From the NCBI GenBank assembly GCA_001972305.1, contig BDDD01000170.1, positions 388,044 to 452,043 on the forward strand: DNA of 64,000 bases, read 5' to 3'. The stretch is from Cephalotus follicularis. Lineage: Eukaryota > Streptophyta > Magnoliopsida > Oxalidales > Cephalotaceae. Shown here piece by piece: positions 46,429 through 57,033 of this stretch (positions within the stretch are counted from its first letter, which is position 1; each line of letters starts with the position of its first letter). A model generated the notes under the pieces. That model had not been told where the DNA came from, did not search any database, and saw only the letters and a program-made list of their open reading frames with translations. The position numbers and the translations under genes were made by a program.

Positions 46429-46632
46429 TGTTACAAAATCCTGTTGACTGTTTGGGGCATGGCAGTCGACTGTATCATATGGCCAGCCGACTACACAAAC
46501 AATGCTACAGCCAGTCGACTGTGATAGGGGTCCAGTCGACTATGCAAGACAAAACAGCTGATTGTTTTACAAGGCGGCCGACTACTCAAAGCCTAACAGT
46601 CGATTGTTTACATAGACAACCGATTGTTCTGG
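46429..46632 (-). repeat. CAGTCGACTG palindrome cluster in solo LTR C
   Basis: About ten modules at 15-30 bp spacing, for example GCAGTCGACTGTA near 46461, CCAGTCGACTGTG near 46512, CCAGTCGACTATG near 46532, with decayed forms such as CAGCCGACTG and CAGTCGATTG. Confidence 0.83.
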
Positions 46633-47344
46633 GTGACAGAACAATAGAAATCTAACAAACCTATGCCAATTTTCTGTCAAAAACAATTTACCACATTACC
46701 AGAGGATCATAAACATTTACATGGGACTTATGTGACACAACAATTGCATTTAAGCACAAAGAAACATGCGATGGTGATCTTACTTTAAGGAGAAGTCTTT
46801 TTCAATTCATTGCATACTTAGGCATATAGCCAATTTATTGTCCAAATTTCTAACCATTTATTATTAACACCTGATTACAGCCTATATAAGACATCTCAGG
46901 ACTTGCTAACAATCTCAGAAACATTAACGGAGCATTCATGTCAGAAATCAAAATTTGAACTCTAACAGTTTATGTATACATACAAACAAAATCATAACAA
47001 AACAGGATATCCACCCAAAACTTAAACCATGATGCATAACGAAAAACAAACCTGATTCGGTGAAGCAAAGAAGAACAAAACAAGTTCCTAATCCTTGGAA
47101 GTTCGGCTACCAGGTGCAAGAAAAATAGTAGAGGCAGAAACATTGAATAATGGCATACATATACCATAAGAAAGAGGTAAAATCGGGTGAGATAAGGAAA
47201 AAGAATCTGAAATCTGAAAGGATAGGGGAAGAGGACAGAAAATATGGGATTGAGAGAGAGAATGAAGGAAGAGAATCAGTTTTGGGAAGGAAGAAGGAAG
47301 AAACGTACGGGAGAGGGAGAGAAGAAAGAGAAAGCAAATAGGTT

Positions 47345-47352
47345 TTTAAATA
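47345..47352 (-). promoter_or_regulatory. TATA-like box of solo LTR C
   Basis: TATTTAAA in sense orientation, followed downstream by a pyrimidine-rich tract (purine-rich on the plus strand, 47170-47338). The arrangement is the same as the TATTTAA plus CT tract of E1's LTR. Confidence 0.45.
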
Positions 47353-47604
47353 GCTAAAAGGATTTATTTTCCAAATAATTTTTTTTTACCATTTTACTAA
47401 TATAAAGACTGTTTTAGAAATTAATTTAAAATACCAAACTATTTATTTTTCTTATCCATAATCATATTCCAAAAAAAAAACATCAAAATCCCAAAGAACA
47501 TATCATATAGCCCAAAACACAAGAGCCCATAAAAAAATAGGTCAACATATAACAAAAAAAATAAAAAGCTCGAACATATGCACACGAATAAACGGGGAAT
47601 TACA

Positions 47605-48563
47605 CTAAGTACCAAACATGATGCTCTTGGCTTTTGGGAGGCGAAATGCCCTTCTTATGTGCCTTGGTAAAGAGTTTGACTGAAAAAATACTTAAATTGC
47701 CTTCCAAAGTGCCAAAAATGATGCCATGGCTTCCAGTAGGCTAAATGACCTCGTTATCTGCCAATGGTGAAGTGTTTGATTGAATGAAGGCTTAAATTGA
47801 CTTTCTAGACACCAAAGATGACTCATTTGGTCTCTAGGAGGCCAAATCATTTATATGTACCACGATTTAAGTGTTTGACTTAACGAAGGCACATATTACT
47901 TTGCTAAGGGTAAAACATAAAGACCTTGGCTCCTGGAAGGCCAAATAACTATCATATGTGCAGAGGGTGAAATGTTTAAGTTAAGAAATAGTCAAATTGT
48001 CATCCTAAGTGCCAAACATAAGGCTCTTGGCTTCCGACAGGCCAAATGCCCTTCTTATGTGCCTTGGTAAAGAGTTTGACTTAAGAAATGCTTAAATTGA
48101 CTTCCTAAGTGCCAAAAATGAGGCCATTGCTTCCAGAAGGCTAAATGACCATCTTATGTGCCAAGGGTGAATTGTTTGACTGAATGAAGGCTTAAATTGA
48201 CTCTCTAGACACCAAAGATGAGTCCAATGGTCTCTAGCAGGCCATGTCGCTTATATGCACCACGGTTTAAGTGTTTGACTTAACGAAGTCCAATATTTCC
48301 TTCCTAAGTGCAAAACATAAGGTCCTTGGCTCCTGGAAGGCCAAATGACTTTCATATGTGCCAAGGGTGAAGGGTTGCCATCCTAAGTGCCAAACATGAG
48401 GTTCTCTGCTTCTGGGAGGCCAGATTCCCTTCCTATGTGCCTTGGTAAAGAGTTTCACTTAAGAAATGCTTAAATTTCCTTCCTAAGTGCCAAAAATGAG
48501 GTCATGGCTTTCAAAAGGCTAAATGGCCTTCTTATGTGTCAATGGTGACGTGTTTGACAAAAT
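47605..48563 (+). repeat. Satellite block 3: ~2.4 units of the 400-bp repeat
   Basis: Resumes the B subunit interrupted at 44492. Variants here (ATTACTTTGCTAAG near 47896; CTTCCAGTAGGC near 47730) match those one higher-order period earlier in block 2 (near 42391 and 42230) once the solo LTR is removed. Confidence 0.93.
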
Positions 48564-49141
48564 TGTCACACCCCGCCTTTCCAATTACGTTTGGGACAAG
48601 CATATGAGGTGATATCAGAAATAAATATAATCCAGCATTTTCATTCAACAATTTAACGATATATAAGCGGAAGCATTTAAAACTGGATTACAAAGTCATC
48701 CGCACGCAGCCCATACTACGTGCGTATACAATCCATCAAATTACCCTTATACATAAGGAAAGGTAAACAATAACATGGAGTGTGAACCGTTCAATACAGT
48801 TACAGTACAACATAAGAATAACAACCTTAATAGAAATAACAACTCTCCAAAAGCCCCAACAGCACCTCCCGTATGTCTTTACTTAATCTGAAATTGTAGG
48901 GGTTAGCCGTTGTCCTCACTTGGCTAAGTAGGAAGATAATGCATGTTAAGGAATATATAAATGCAACATGTATGACATTTCATATTGAAAATAACATAAT
49001 TAAGTATTCCAATTTATAAGCAACCATGCCAAGTGGCCATAGATAATACAATGCAAGAATACCGCACAAGGGTACAATCAATCAGTACAGTGGTTTGGGT
49101 GTCACATATCGCTAACTCCCGGCACCAACTGTGCACCACCT

Positions 49142-49173
49142 ATCTATCACCCTACACTCCGAAGATGATAGAT
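49142..49173 (-). other. Hairpin in solo LTR D
   Basis: In sense, ATCTATCATC (49173 to 49164), a 12-nt loop, then GGTGATAGAT (49151 to 49142): ten pairs, one a U-G wobble that exists only in sense RNA. It lies about 580-610 bases before the LTR 3' end. A separate near-palindrome GTCTGCA-T-TGCAGAC is at 49218-49232. Confidence 0.5.
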
Positions 49174-49797
49174 CAGGTCAGTTACTACCGACATTAGCGG
49201 CCAGTTTAACAATAAAGGTCTGCATTGCAGACAGATTGGGTGGATACTCTAGCCAACTCCTGGCACATAGGACCACCTCCGTAGCCAGTGATGTCTCCTA
49301 TCACTCGACTAACGGAAATAGCATAGACAAACAATTCAATCAATTCTGTAGTAATATTACATAAGTTTTAAAATGTAATATGGTTTGCTTTCCTTTTGAA
49401 ACATTTAACAATTCAGTAATCGTACATCTCCTAGGAGTAAAACGATATTCAGTATAGTAACAATACCTATCATAGGAGGAAAATCAGTAATCGTTTGACA
49501 ATATACATTTCCATTTTGAAAACCGTAAGAAATTCATATTTGTTCTTAAAGCACTAGTTGGTTCAATCATTTGAAAATAAGGGACATTACTGTTAATGAA
49601 CACCCTAAACAGTAAATACTAATTATGACAGTAGCATATACAGCAAACAGTAGGCACAACAATAATCCAAGGTTCAATAAGGTCATTGTATACTCTTGTT
49701 ACTCTTGTAAATTCTCACAAGGAGTATACACATTGTTTAATTTCTGAAATGTAATTATATAAGGCCAGGATTGACTATCGCATGTGTTTGTTCTTAA

Positions 49798-50935
49798 CAG
49801 TCGACTGGTTTGTTTGAGTAGTCAACTGTCATGAAGAACAGTCGACTGCTTTGCCCAGAAATAGCTGGCAGTAGCAGGTTGTACATTTCAATGTCCAATT
49901 ACTAATCCAATAACACATGCAATCAAACAGAAAATTAACCATACATGATATGCATAACATATCTTCCAAAAACATGTCATTACCCCTACCTTAAACGCTA
50001 TCCTGAGATCAATTTGGATTGATCTCTCCCTTTAATGTCCAAAGCTCCTTCACAAATCAATCTTCCAATCTCAACAGAATTTAATCTATATGATGCATGT
50101 TTACGGACACATGCATTAATACCAGTAAGTTTCAGTAATCCTCTCATTACAATTACAAGTTCCAACAATAGTTTATCAATAATCCATTAAGTCTCACTTT
50201 CACATTTTTAGACAATTCCTCATTTTCATCTTAATTTCCAGGTTAAATCATTCATTCTCATGTCAATAGTGGATATATATTACGAACATTAGTACTTTTA
50301 ATCCACTAACAACCTAATATCCAACTAGTAGCTCATCATTAGCTCATCAATTCAACCTTTATTGAACCATTTACCAATTCTATTTCAATTTCAAGAAATT
50401 ATTAACCTTAATCATGTTAACAGAAGATATCTAGCCCTCCTAGCTACATTATGAACATCAGCAGTGAGCTCGGATTGAGTACTTGCCAGGAAGATTCAAG
50501 GTCAACACTCTCTTGAACCTCCAACTTCCAACATGCAAGCTTCAAGAATTCTCCAGCAAGATCTCTCTATCCTCAGTGTTTTCTAACACTCAGTCAGCCC
50601 AGTACAGCTGATATAAGGCTCGGTTAGTGTCATTACTTCCCTTCAACATTTCCTCCATCTCTCTCTCGCATATTCACTTCTTTCTCACCTTTCTCTTCTT
50701 CCCATTTCTGTTTTGCAGGTTGCAGGTCTGCAGAGAACATGCAAGGTACTCCTTTTGCATGCTCTGGTAGCTGGTGACTTTGCCTAACACCTGTCTATCA
50801 TGCAATGCCACAGCTCTGTCTCACATGCATGCACAGACACATGTTCTGTACCGTTCCAGTCGACTGTTTTTAACAGGCAATCGACTGTCACACCTCGCAT
50901 CAGACAGTCGACTGTTACCCTGTGACAGTCGGCTG
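49798..50935 (-). repeat. CAGTCGACTG palindromes in solo LTR D, two groups
   Basis: Perfect CAGTCGACTG at 49798-49807, 49839-49848, 50857-50866 and 50905-50914, with variants (TAGTCAACTG near 49819, CAATCGACTG near 50878, CAGTCGGCTG at 50926-50935). The two groups lie about 1 kb apart on either side of the donor-like AAG|GTAGG (sense cut after 49990). Confidence 0.8.
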
Positions 50936-51105
50936 TTTGAGCTGAATTTAGGTTTCCTTAACTTTGTTTGCCGAATGGTATTTCAAACCAACTCAGGCAT
51001 TCATTAAAAACATAATTATTATAATTGGACAAATAAACTCAATTAAAATGTATATTTTATTTAAAATTGGAACAATATACATTAATTGAAATTGTGGTTA
51101 CTACA

Positions 51106-54100
51106 AAAATGAAGGCTGAAATTGACTTTCTAGACACCAAGCATGATTCCTTTGACCTTTAAAAGGCCAGATCACTTATATGTGCCACGGTTTAAGTGTT
51201 TGACTTAACACAGACACATATTACCTTCCCAAGTGCAAAACGTAAGGACCTTGGCTCCTGGAAGGCCAAAGGACCATCATATGTGCCAAGGGTGAACTGT
51301 TTGAGTTAAGGAACGGTCGAATTGCCATCCTAAGTGCCGAACATGAGGCTCTTGGCTTCTAGGAGGCTAAATTCCCTTCTTATATGCCTTGGTAAAGAGT
51401 TTGACTTAAGAAATGCTTAAATTGCCTTCCTAAGTGCCAAAAATGTCGTCATGGCTTTAAGAAGGCTAAATAACCTTCTTTTGTGCCAATGGTAAAGTGT
51501 TTGACTGAATGAAGGCTTAAATTGACTTTCCAGACAGCAAACATGAGTCCTTTGGCCGCTAGCAGCCCAAACCACTTATATGTGCCACGGTTTAAGTGTT
51601 TGACTTATCGAAGGCACATATTTCCATCATAAGTGCAAAGTATAAGGACCTTGGCTCCTGGAAGGCCAAATGACTTTTATATGTGCCAAGGGTGAAGTTT
51701 TTGAGTGAAGGAATTGTCAAATTGCAAGCCTAAGTTCCAAACATGAGGCTCTTGGCTTTCGAGAGGTCAAATTCCCTTCTTATGAGCCTTGGTAAAGAGT
51801 TTGACTTATGAAATACTTAAATTGCCTTCCTAAGTGCCAAAAATGTGGTCACGGCTTCCAGAAGGCTAAATGACCTTCTTATGTGTCAACAGTGAAGTGT
51901 TTGACTGAATGAAGGTTTAAATTGACTTTCTAGACACCAAAGATGAGTCATTTGGTCTCTAGCAGGCCAAATCACTTATATGTGCCACGGTTTAAGTGTT
52001 TGACTTAACGAAGGCACATATTAACTTGCTAAGTGCAAAACATAAGGACCTTGGCTCCTGGAAGGCCAATTGACTTCCATATGTGCCAAGAGTGAAGTGT
52101 TTGAGTTAAGAAATGGTCAAATTGCCATCCTAGGTGCCAAAATTAGGCTTTTGGCTTCCAGGAGGCAAAATGCCCTTCTTATGTGCCTTGGTAAGGACTT
52201 TGACTTAAGAAATGCTTAAATTGCCTTGCTAATTGCCAAAAAAGAGGTCATGGCTTCCAGAAGGCTAAATGACCTTCTTATGTGCCAATTGTGAAGTGTT
52301 TGACTGAATGAAGTCTTAAATTGACTTTTTAGACACCAAACATGTGTCCTTTGGTCTCTAGGAAACGAAATCACTTATATGTGCCACGGTTTAAGTATTT
52401 GACTTAATGAAGTCACATATTACCTTCCTAAGTGTGAAACATAAGGACCTTGGCTCCTGGAAGGTGAAATGACCTTCATATGTGCCAAGGGTGAAGTGTT
52501 TGATTTAAGGAATAGTCAAATTGCCATCCTAAGCCCCAAACAAGAGGGTCTTGGCTTCCGGGAGGCCAAATGCCCTTCTTATATACCTTGGTAAAGAGTT
52601 TGATTGAAAAAATGCTTAAATTCACTACCTAAGTGCAAAAAAAGAGGCCATGGCTTCGAGAAGACTAATTGACGTTCTTATGTGCCAAGGGTTATGTGTT
52701 TGACTGAATGAATGCTTAAAGTGACTCTCTAGACACAATAGATGAGTCCTATGGTCTCTAGCATGCCAAATCACTTACATGTGCCACGGTTTAAGTTTTT
52801 GACTTAACGAAGGCACATATTTCCTTCCTAAGTACATAACATAAGGACCTTGGCTCCTAGAAGGCCAAATGACTTTCATATGCACGAAGGGTGCAGTGTT
52901 TGAGTTAAGAAATGTTCAAATTGCCATCCTAACTGCCAAACATGAGGCTCTTGGCTTTTGGGAGGCCAAATGCCCTTCTTATGTTTCTTGGTAAAGAGTT
53001 TGACTTAAGTAAAGCTTAAATTCCCTTCCTAAGTGCCAAAAATGAGGTCATGGCTTCCAAAAGGATAAATGATCTTCTTTTGTGCCAATGGTGAAGTGGT
53101 TCACTGAATAAAGGCTTAAATTGAATTTCTAGAAACCAAACATGAGTCCTTTCGCCTCTAGCAGGCCGAATCGCTTATATGTGCCATGGTTTAAGTGTTT
53201 GACTTAACGCAGGCACATAATACCTTCCTAAGTACAAAACATAAGAACCTTGATTCCTAGAAGGCAAATGACTTATATATGTGCCAAGGGTGAAGTGTTT
53301 GAGTTAAGAAATGGTCAAATTGCCATCCTAAGGGACAAATATAAGGCTCTTGGCTTTTGGGAGGCCAAATGCCCTTCTTATTTGCCTTGGTTAAGAGTTT
53401 GACTTAAGAAATGCTTAAATTACCTTCCTCAGTGCCAATAATGAGGCCATGGCTTCAAGAAGGCTAAATGACCTTCGTATGTGCCAATGGTGAATTGTTT
53501 GGCTAAGTGAAAGCTTAAATTGACTTTCTAGACACCAAACATGAGTCCTTTGGCCTCTAGCAGGCGAAATCACTTATATGTACCATGGTTTAAGTGTTGA
53601 CTTAATGAAGGCACATATTACGTTTTAAAGTGTAAAACATAAGGACCTTGGCTGCTGGAAGACCAAATCACCTTCATATGTGCCAAGGGTGAAGATTTTT
53701 AATTAAGGAATGGTCAAATTACCATCGTACGTGCCACACATGAGGCTATTGGCTTCCCGGAGGACAAATGCACTTCTTATGGGCCTTGGTAAAGAGTTTG
53801 ACTGAAGAAATGCTTAAATTGCCTTCCTAAGTGCCAATAATGGGACCATTGCTTCTAGAAGGCTAAATGACCTTTTTATGTGCCAATTGTGAAGTGTTTG
53901 ATTGAATGAAAGCCTAAATTTACTTTCTAGACACCAAACATGAGTCCTTTGGCCTCTAGAAGACCTATCACTTATATGTTCCACGGTTTAAGGATTTGGC
54001 TTCACGCAGGCACATATTACCTTGCTAAGTGCAAAACATAAGGACCTTAGCTCCTAGAAGGCCAAATGACCTTCATATGTGCCAAGGGTGAAGTGTTTGG

Positions 54101-54610
54101 ATTAAGGAATGGTCAAATAGCCAACCTAAGTGCCAAACATGAGGCTATTGGCTTCGGGGAGGCGAAATGCCCTTCTTGTATGCCTTGGTAAATAGTTTGA
54201 CTTAAGAAATGCTTAAATTACCTTCCAAAGTGCCAAAAATGAGGCCATGGTTTTCAATAGGCTAAATGACCTTCTTATGGGCCAACGGTGAAGTGTTTGA
54301 CTGAATGAATGTTTAAATTGACTTTCTAGACACCAAAGATGAGTCATTTGGTCTCTAGCAGGAGAAGTCACTTATATTTGCCATGGTTTAAGTGTTTGAC
54401 TTAACGAAGGCACATATTAACTTGCTAAGTGCAAAACATAAGGACCTTGGCTCCTGGAAGGCCAAATGACTTTCATATGTGCCATGGGTGAAGTATTTGA
54501 GTTAACGAATGGTCAAATTTCCATCATAAGTGCCAAACATGAGGCTCTTGGCTTCTGGAAGGCCAAATGCCCTTGTTATGTGCCTTTGTAAAGAGTTTGA
54601 CGTAAGAAAT
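51106..54610 (+). repeat. Satellite block 4: ~9 units of the 400-bp repeat
   Basis: Resumes at the C/D subunit boundary where solo LTR D inserted. Variants such as GCATGATTCCTTTGACC near 51143 and the AATGTCGTCATGG segment near 51442 match block 2 near 43098 and 43393, again one higher-order period away after removal of the LTRs. No gene seen. Confidence 0.93.
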
Positions 54611-54744
54611 TGTAATATCCCATTCCGTTTTTTATATTTTTAACGTCGTATATTAAGTTTTGTCGGATGCTATATGTTTTATACAATTGGACCATTCGAA
54701 TTTTTTTTTGGAAAACTCTTTTATTTCATTTTGCATTGTGGGCG

Positions 54745-55680
54745 TTAAGCGTCGACCCTTTGCAGTAAGCATCGATGCTTTAGCACGTATGTAAAGCGTT
54801 GACGCGTTGATTTAACCATCGGCGCTTTAAAGGTTAAGTGCCAACTCTTTGTCGTGACCGACGGCGCTTTAGTCATTTTCCATTTTTGTGTTTGGACGGT
54901 GGCTGAGTTTAGAAAGAATGATTTTTACCATATTTAGTTTATCCATTTTTCCTTGTTTGATTGCCGTGTTCTTTGTCTAATTGGTAAACTTTCAATCCAC
55001 CGATTTTGTCATTTAAATCTACACGTTTCTGCCATTTGAAAACCACGATTTCTCTTTTTAAAAACTGCATCACCTGTATCATTTTACAAACCAAGAGGAA
55101 AACGACAATTTTCTTGCACATTTACATCATCTGTTTTCACGTCTTTGAAGGTATGTAGGCTACTGATTTTTTTTTACCGTTTTGATGAATAGAAAGCTTT
55201 TAGATTATTCAAAAGTCCATTGTAATCTATGAAACCTATTTAAAAGCATGTGGATTGAAGAAAAATGTTTTTAAAATTTGCTATGACCTTGTTCAACCTG
55301 TAAAGCAATATGTTATGCATTTTAATTGTTTTGCTGATGTTTCCAAACTGAGAAATCATTGCTGGTATACTACTGTTTTATAATTCACATTAGAGAAACT
55401 GATTTTTGTGCATGCTTGGTAACCCAAAATGTCGACCCCTATGCATATAAAATTGTTTTATCGTTGTTCATGTATTAGAAATGTCGACTGTAATTCGTTT
55501 TTGTCGAAGCTTAGGTCTTAGCCATCGGCTCTTTTCTTTGAGCATCGACACTTATGTCATGTTTTGTAATGTTTTTTGTCGACGCTTTGTCATGCGTTAT
55601 GTGTTAGCATTTGTTTTAAAGCGCCAATGCTTTAATTTTAAACGTCGATGCTTTTGACGAGAACGTCAACGCTTTCCTCT
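54745..55680 (+). repeat. (A/G)TCGA(T/C)-centred palindromes in solo LTR B
   Basis: Two groups (about 54745-54870 and 55485-55680). The best module is a perfect 14-bp palindrome AAGCATCGATGCTT at 54767-54780; others are AAGCGTCGACCCTT near 54747, AACGTCGATGCTT near 55642 and TTTGTCGACGCTTTG near 55575. The pattern is that of the E2 LTR. Confidence 0.75.
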
Positions 55681-56200
55681 ACTGTTTGTGTTTAGCATCT
55701 GATATGTGGTATTTTGGATTTGGTTGATATGTTAGGATTCCAAATCATCTGTCATAACGGTTAGGGTGATTCTGCAAGTAATTTTGATTTGATCTAGTTT
55801 GGGATTGAATGACTGAGGTAAGGATTCTTCATCTTTGATTGTTATCATTCGGTTTTATTGAAAAAGAGTTAGTTTTATTTTATGAATATGGTACGGATTT
55901 CCTTCGTTTTTGGATTTTCCTTCGGTTTAATTGAAATGAATTCAATTATATTTTAGTACGGATTTATTTTTGTTTTCGGATATCTGTTTCGGATTTATTC
56001 CTGATTTTATTACTGTCAACTTTTTAATTATTTGTGGAATTAAATGAGCACGACTTTCAATTACGAAAGTATGTTGATATTTTTACGGATATGATATTAT
56101 TTCGGATATGTTCGGAAAATGTTCAGGAAACCGTTTATGATTTGAATTGTTTTTAGAGTAAAACAAAATTTTGGAATAATGACATACAGAGTTATACCTA

Positions 56201-56275
56201 CCTATGGGGTCCCATAGGCATGTTCTTTGGCATGAAGGACATGACACCATCCGTGGCGGTGTGATTAGCCTACGG
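56201..56275 (+). other. Paired hairpin module (H1, H2) in solo LTR B
   Basis: H1: CCTATGG-GGTC-CCATAGG (56201-56218). H2: CCGTGG (56251-56256), 13-nt loop CGGTGTGATTAGC, CTACGG (56270-56275), with one G-U pair. The linker keeps ATGACACC. Stem lengths and loop size are as in E2 and E3 although the surrounding LTR has diverged strongly. Confidence 0.7.
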
Positions 56276-57033
56276 CGTCTCTCATTGTTTTGATATCATG
56301 TGAATAGGATTTTTGATCACCTGAGTTGGATATTCGGATAGAGGGGTATGGGTAGGCCCTAGGAAAATATTATCGGATTCGAATTTGGAATTGATTATGT
56401 AATGTCGTACATGTCGTTCTGTCGGGCATGTGGAAGTCAGGAACCCCTTGCATATTTATATATATATGTACTTGGATCTCAGTATGTAATTATGAAATTT
56501 GATAAGATTGCGAAATTTTGATGTTCGGAAATTTCAGAAAATTATGACATTCAGAAATCATGAGATTTTATAACTGTCTTATATGAATATTCTGTTTTAC
56601 TTTATGAAAGAATATTTTGTTCATGTTATGCATGAAATTGTTGATTTTAAAGTTCAGAAATTTTTTCTATCTTTTAAAATTAACGTTTATTGTTTTATAT
56701 TCTATATCCGTACAGAGGTTTGCTCAACCGCATTTTTGTTTCCATGTGGCAGGTTATCAGGAGCACCATGGGGATGTGTGATGAGAGGTGTAACCCTATG
56801 TCAGTGGATCATTAGGTGTTTGGTCCTGATGTGTTCTGGTTGTCTGATGGTCATATGTAGACCAGTGTTTTGGAAAACAGTATTTTGATTTTGGAACTTA
56901 TGTTTTGATATTTGGATTATGTAATTTTTTTTTAGTTCGGACTAGCACGTAATGTGAATGAAGTTATGCATATGCTTTGATAAGCTTTGTATTATTTCCT
57001 GCAAGCACTCCCAACCCTTACTAGGGTGTTACA

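Larger units (their letters stand above)
44493..47604 (-). mobile_element. Solo LTR C (3.1 kb), chromovirus-type, minus strand
   Basis: In sense orientation it starts TGTAATTCCCCG and ends GGGGGTGTTACA, like E3's LTR. The flanks CAAAG (44488-44492) and CTAAG (47605-47609) are a target duplication with one later change; satellite B subunit continues in phase across it. No internal region remains, so it derives from LTR-LTR recombination. It shares E3's module order, including CAGTCGACTG palindromes, a donor-like motif, hairpins and the H3 block, but has diverged widely from it. Confidence 0.93.
48564..51105 (-). mobile_element. Solo LTR D (2.5 kb), distinct family, minus strand
   Basis: Sense start TGTAGTAACCAC and end GGCGGGGTGTGACA, with perfect AAAAT duplications at 48559-48563 and 51106-51110. 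Satellite continues in phase on both sides. The end resembles E1's LTR end (GGCGCGGGGTGTTACA), and both carry GGCTAACCCC near the 3' end, so D may be nearer to E1's family. No coding part remains. Confidence 0.93.
54611..57033 (+). mobile_element. Solo LTR B (2.4 kb), related to E2's LTR
   Basis: TGTAATATCCCATTCCG to AGGGTGTTACA, with perfect GAAAT duplications at 54606-54610 and 57034-57038. The satellite B-to-C junction is continuous if the LTR is removed. Its start and its GCGTCGACGCTT-type palindromes link it to the E2 LTR. A donor-like TGAG|GTAAGG (55814-55823), hairpins (56201-56275) and an acceptor-like GGCAG|GTT (56748-56755) follow in order. Confidence 0.93.

Noticed and set aside
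47107-47341. Charged plus-strand frame and hydrophobic minus-strand frame over the purine-rich tract of solo LTR C
   Set aside because: Both are products of the GA/CT-rich composition and are not shared with the related E3 LTR.
49798-50935. CAGTCGACTG repeats as recombinase or attachment sites
   Set aside because: They lie inside LTR leaders of retroelements, occur in many decayed copies, and no recombinase gene is near. Regulatory or RNA roles fit better.
44493-51105. A single large minus-strand element spanning both solo LTRs as its two ends
   Set aside because: The two LTRs are different families, each has its own 5-bp target duplication, and only satellite lies between them.
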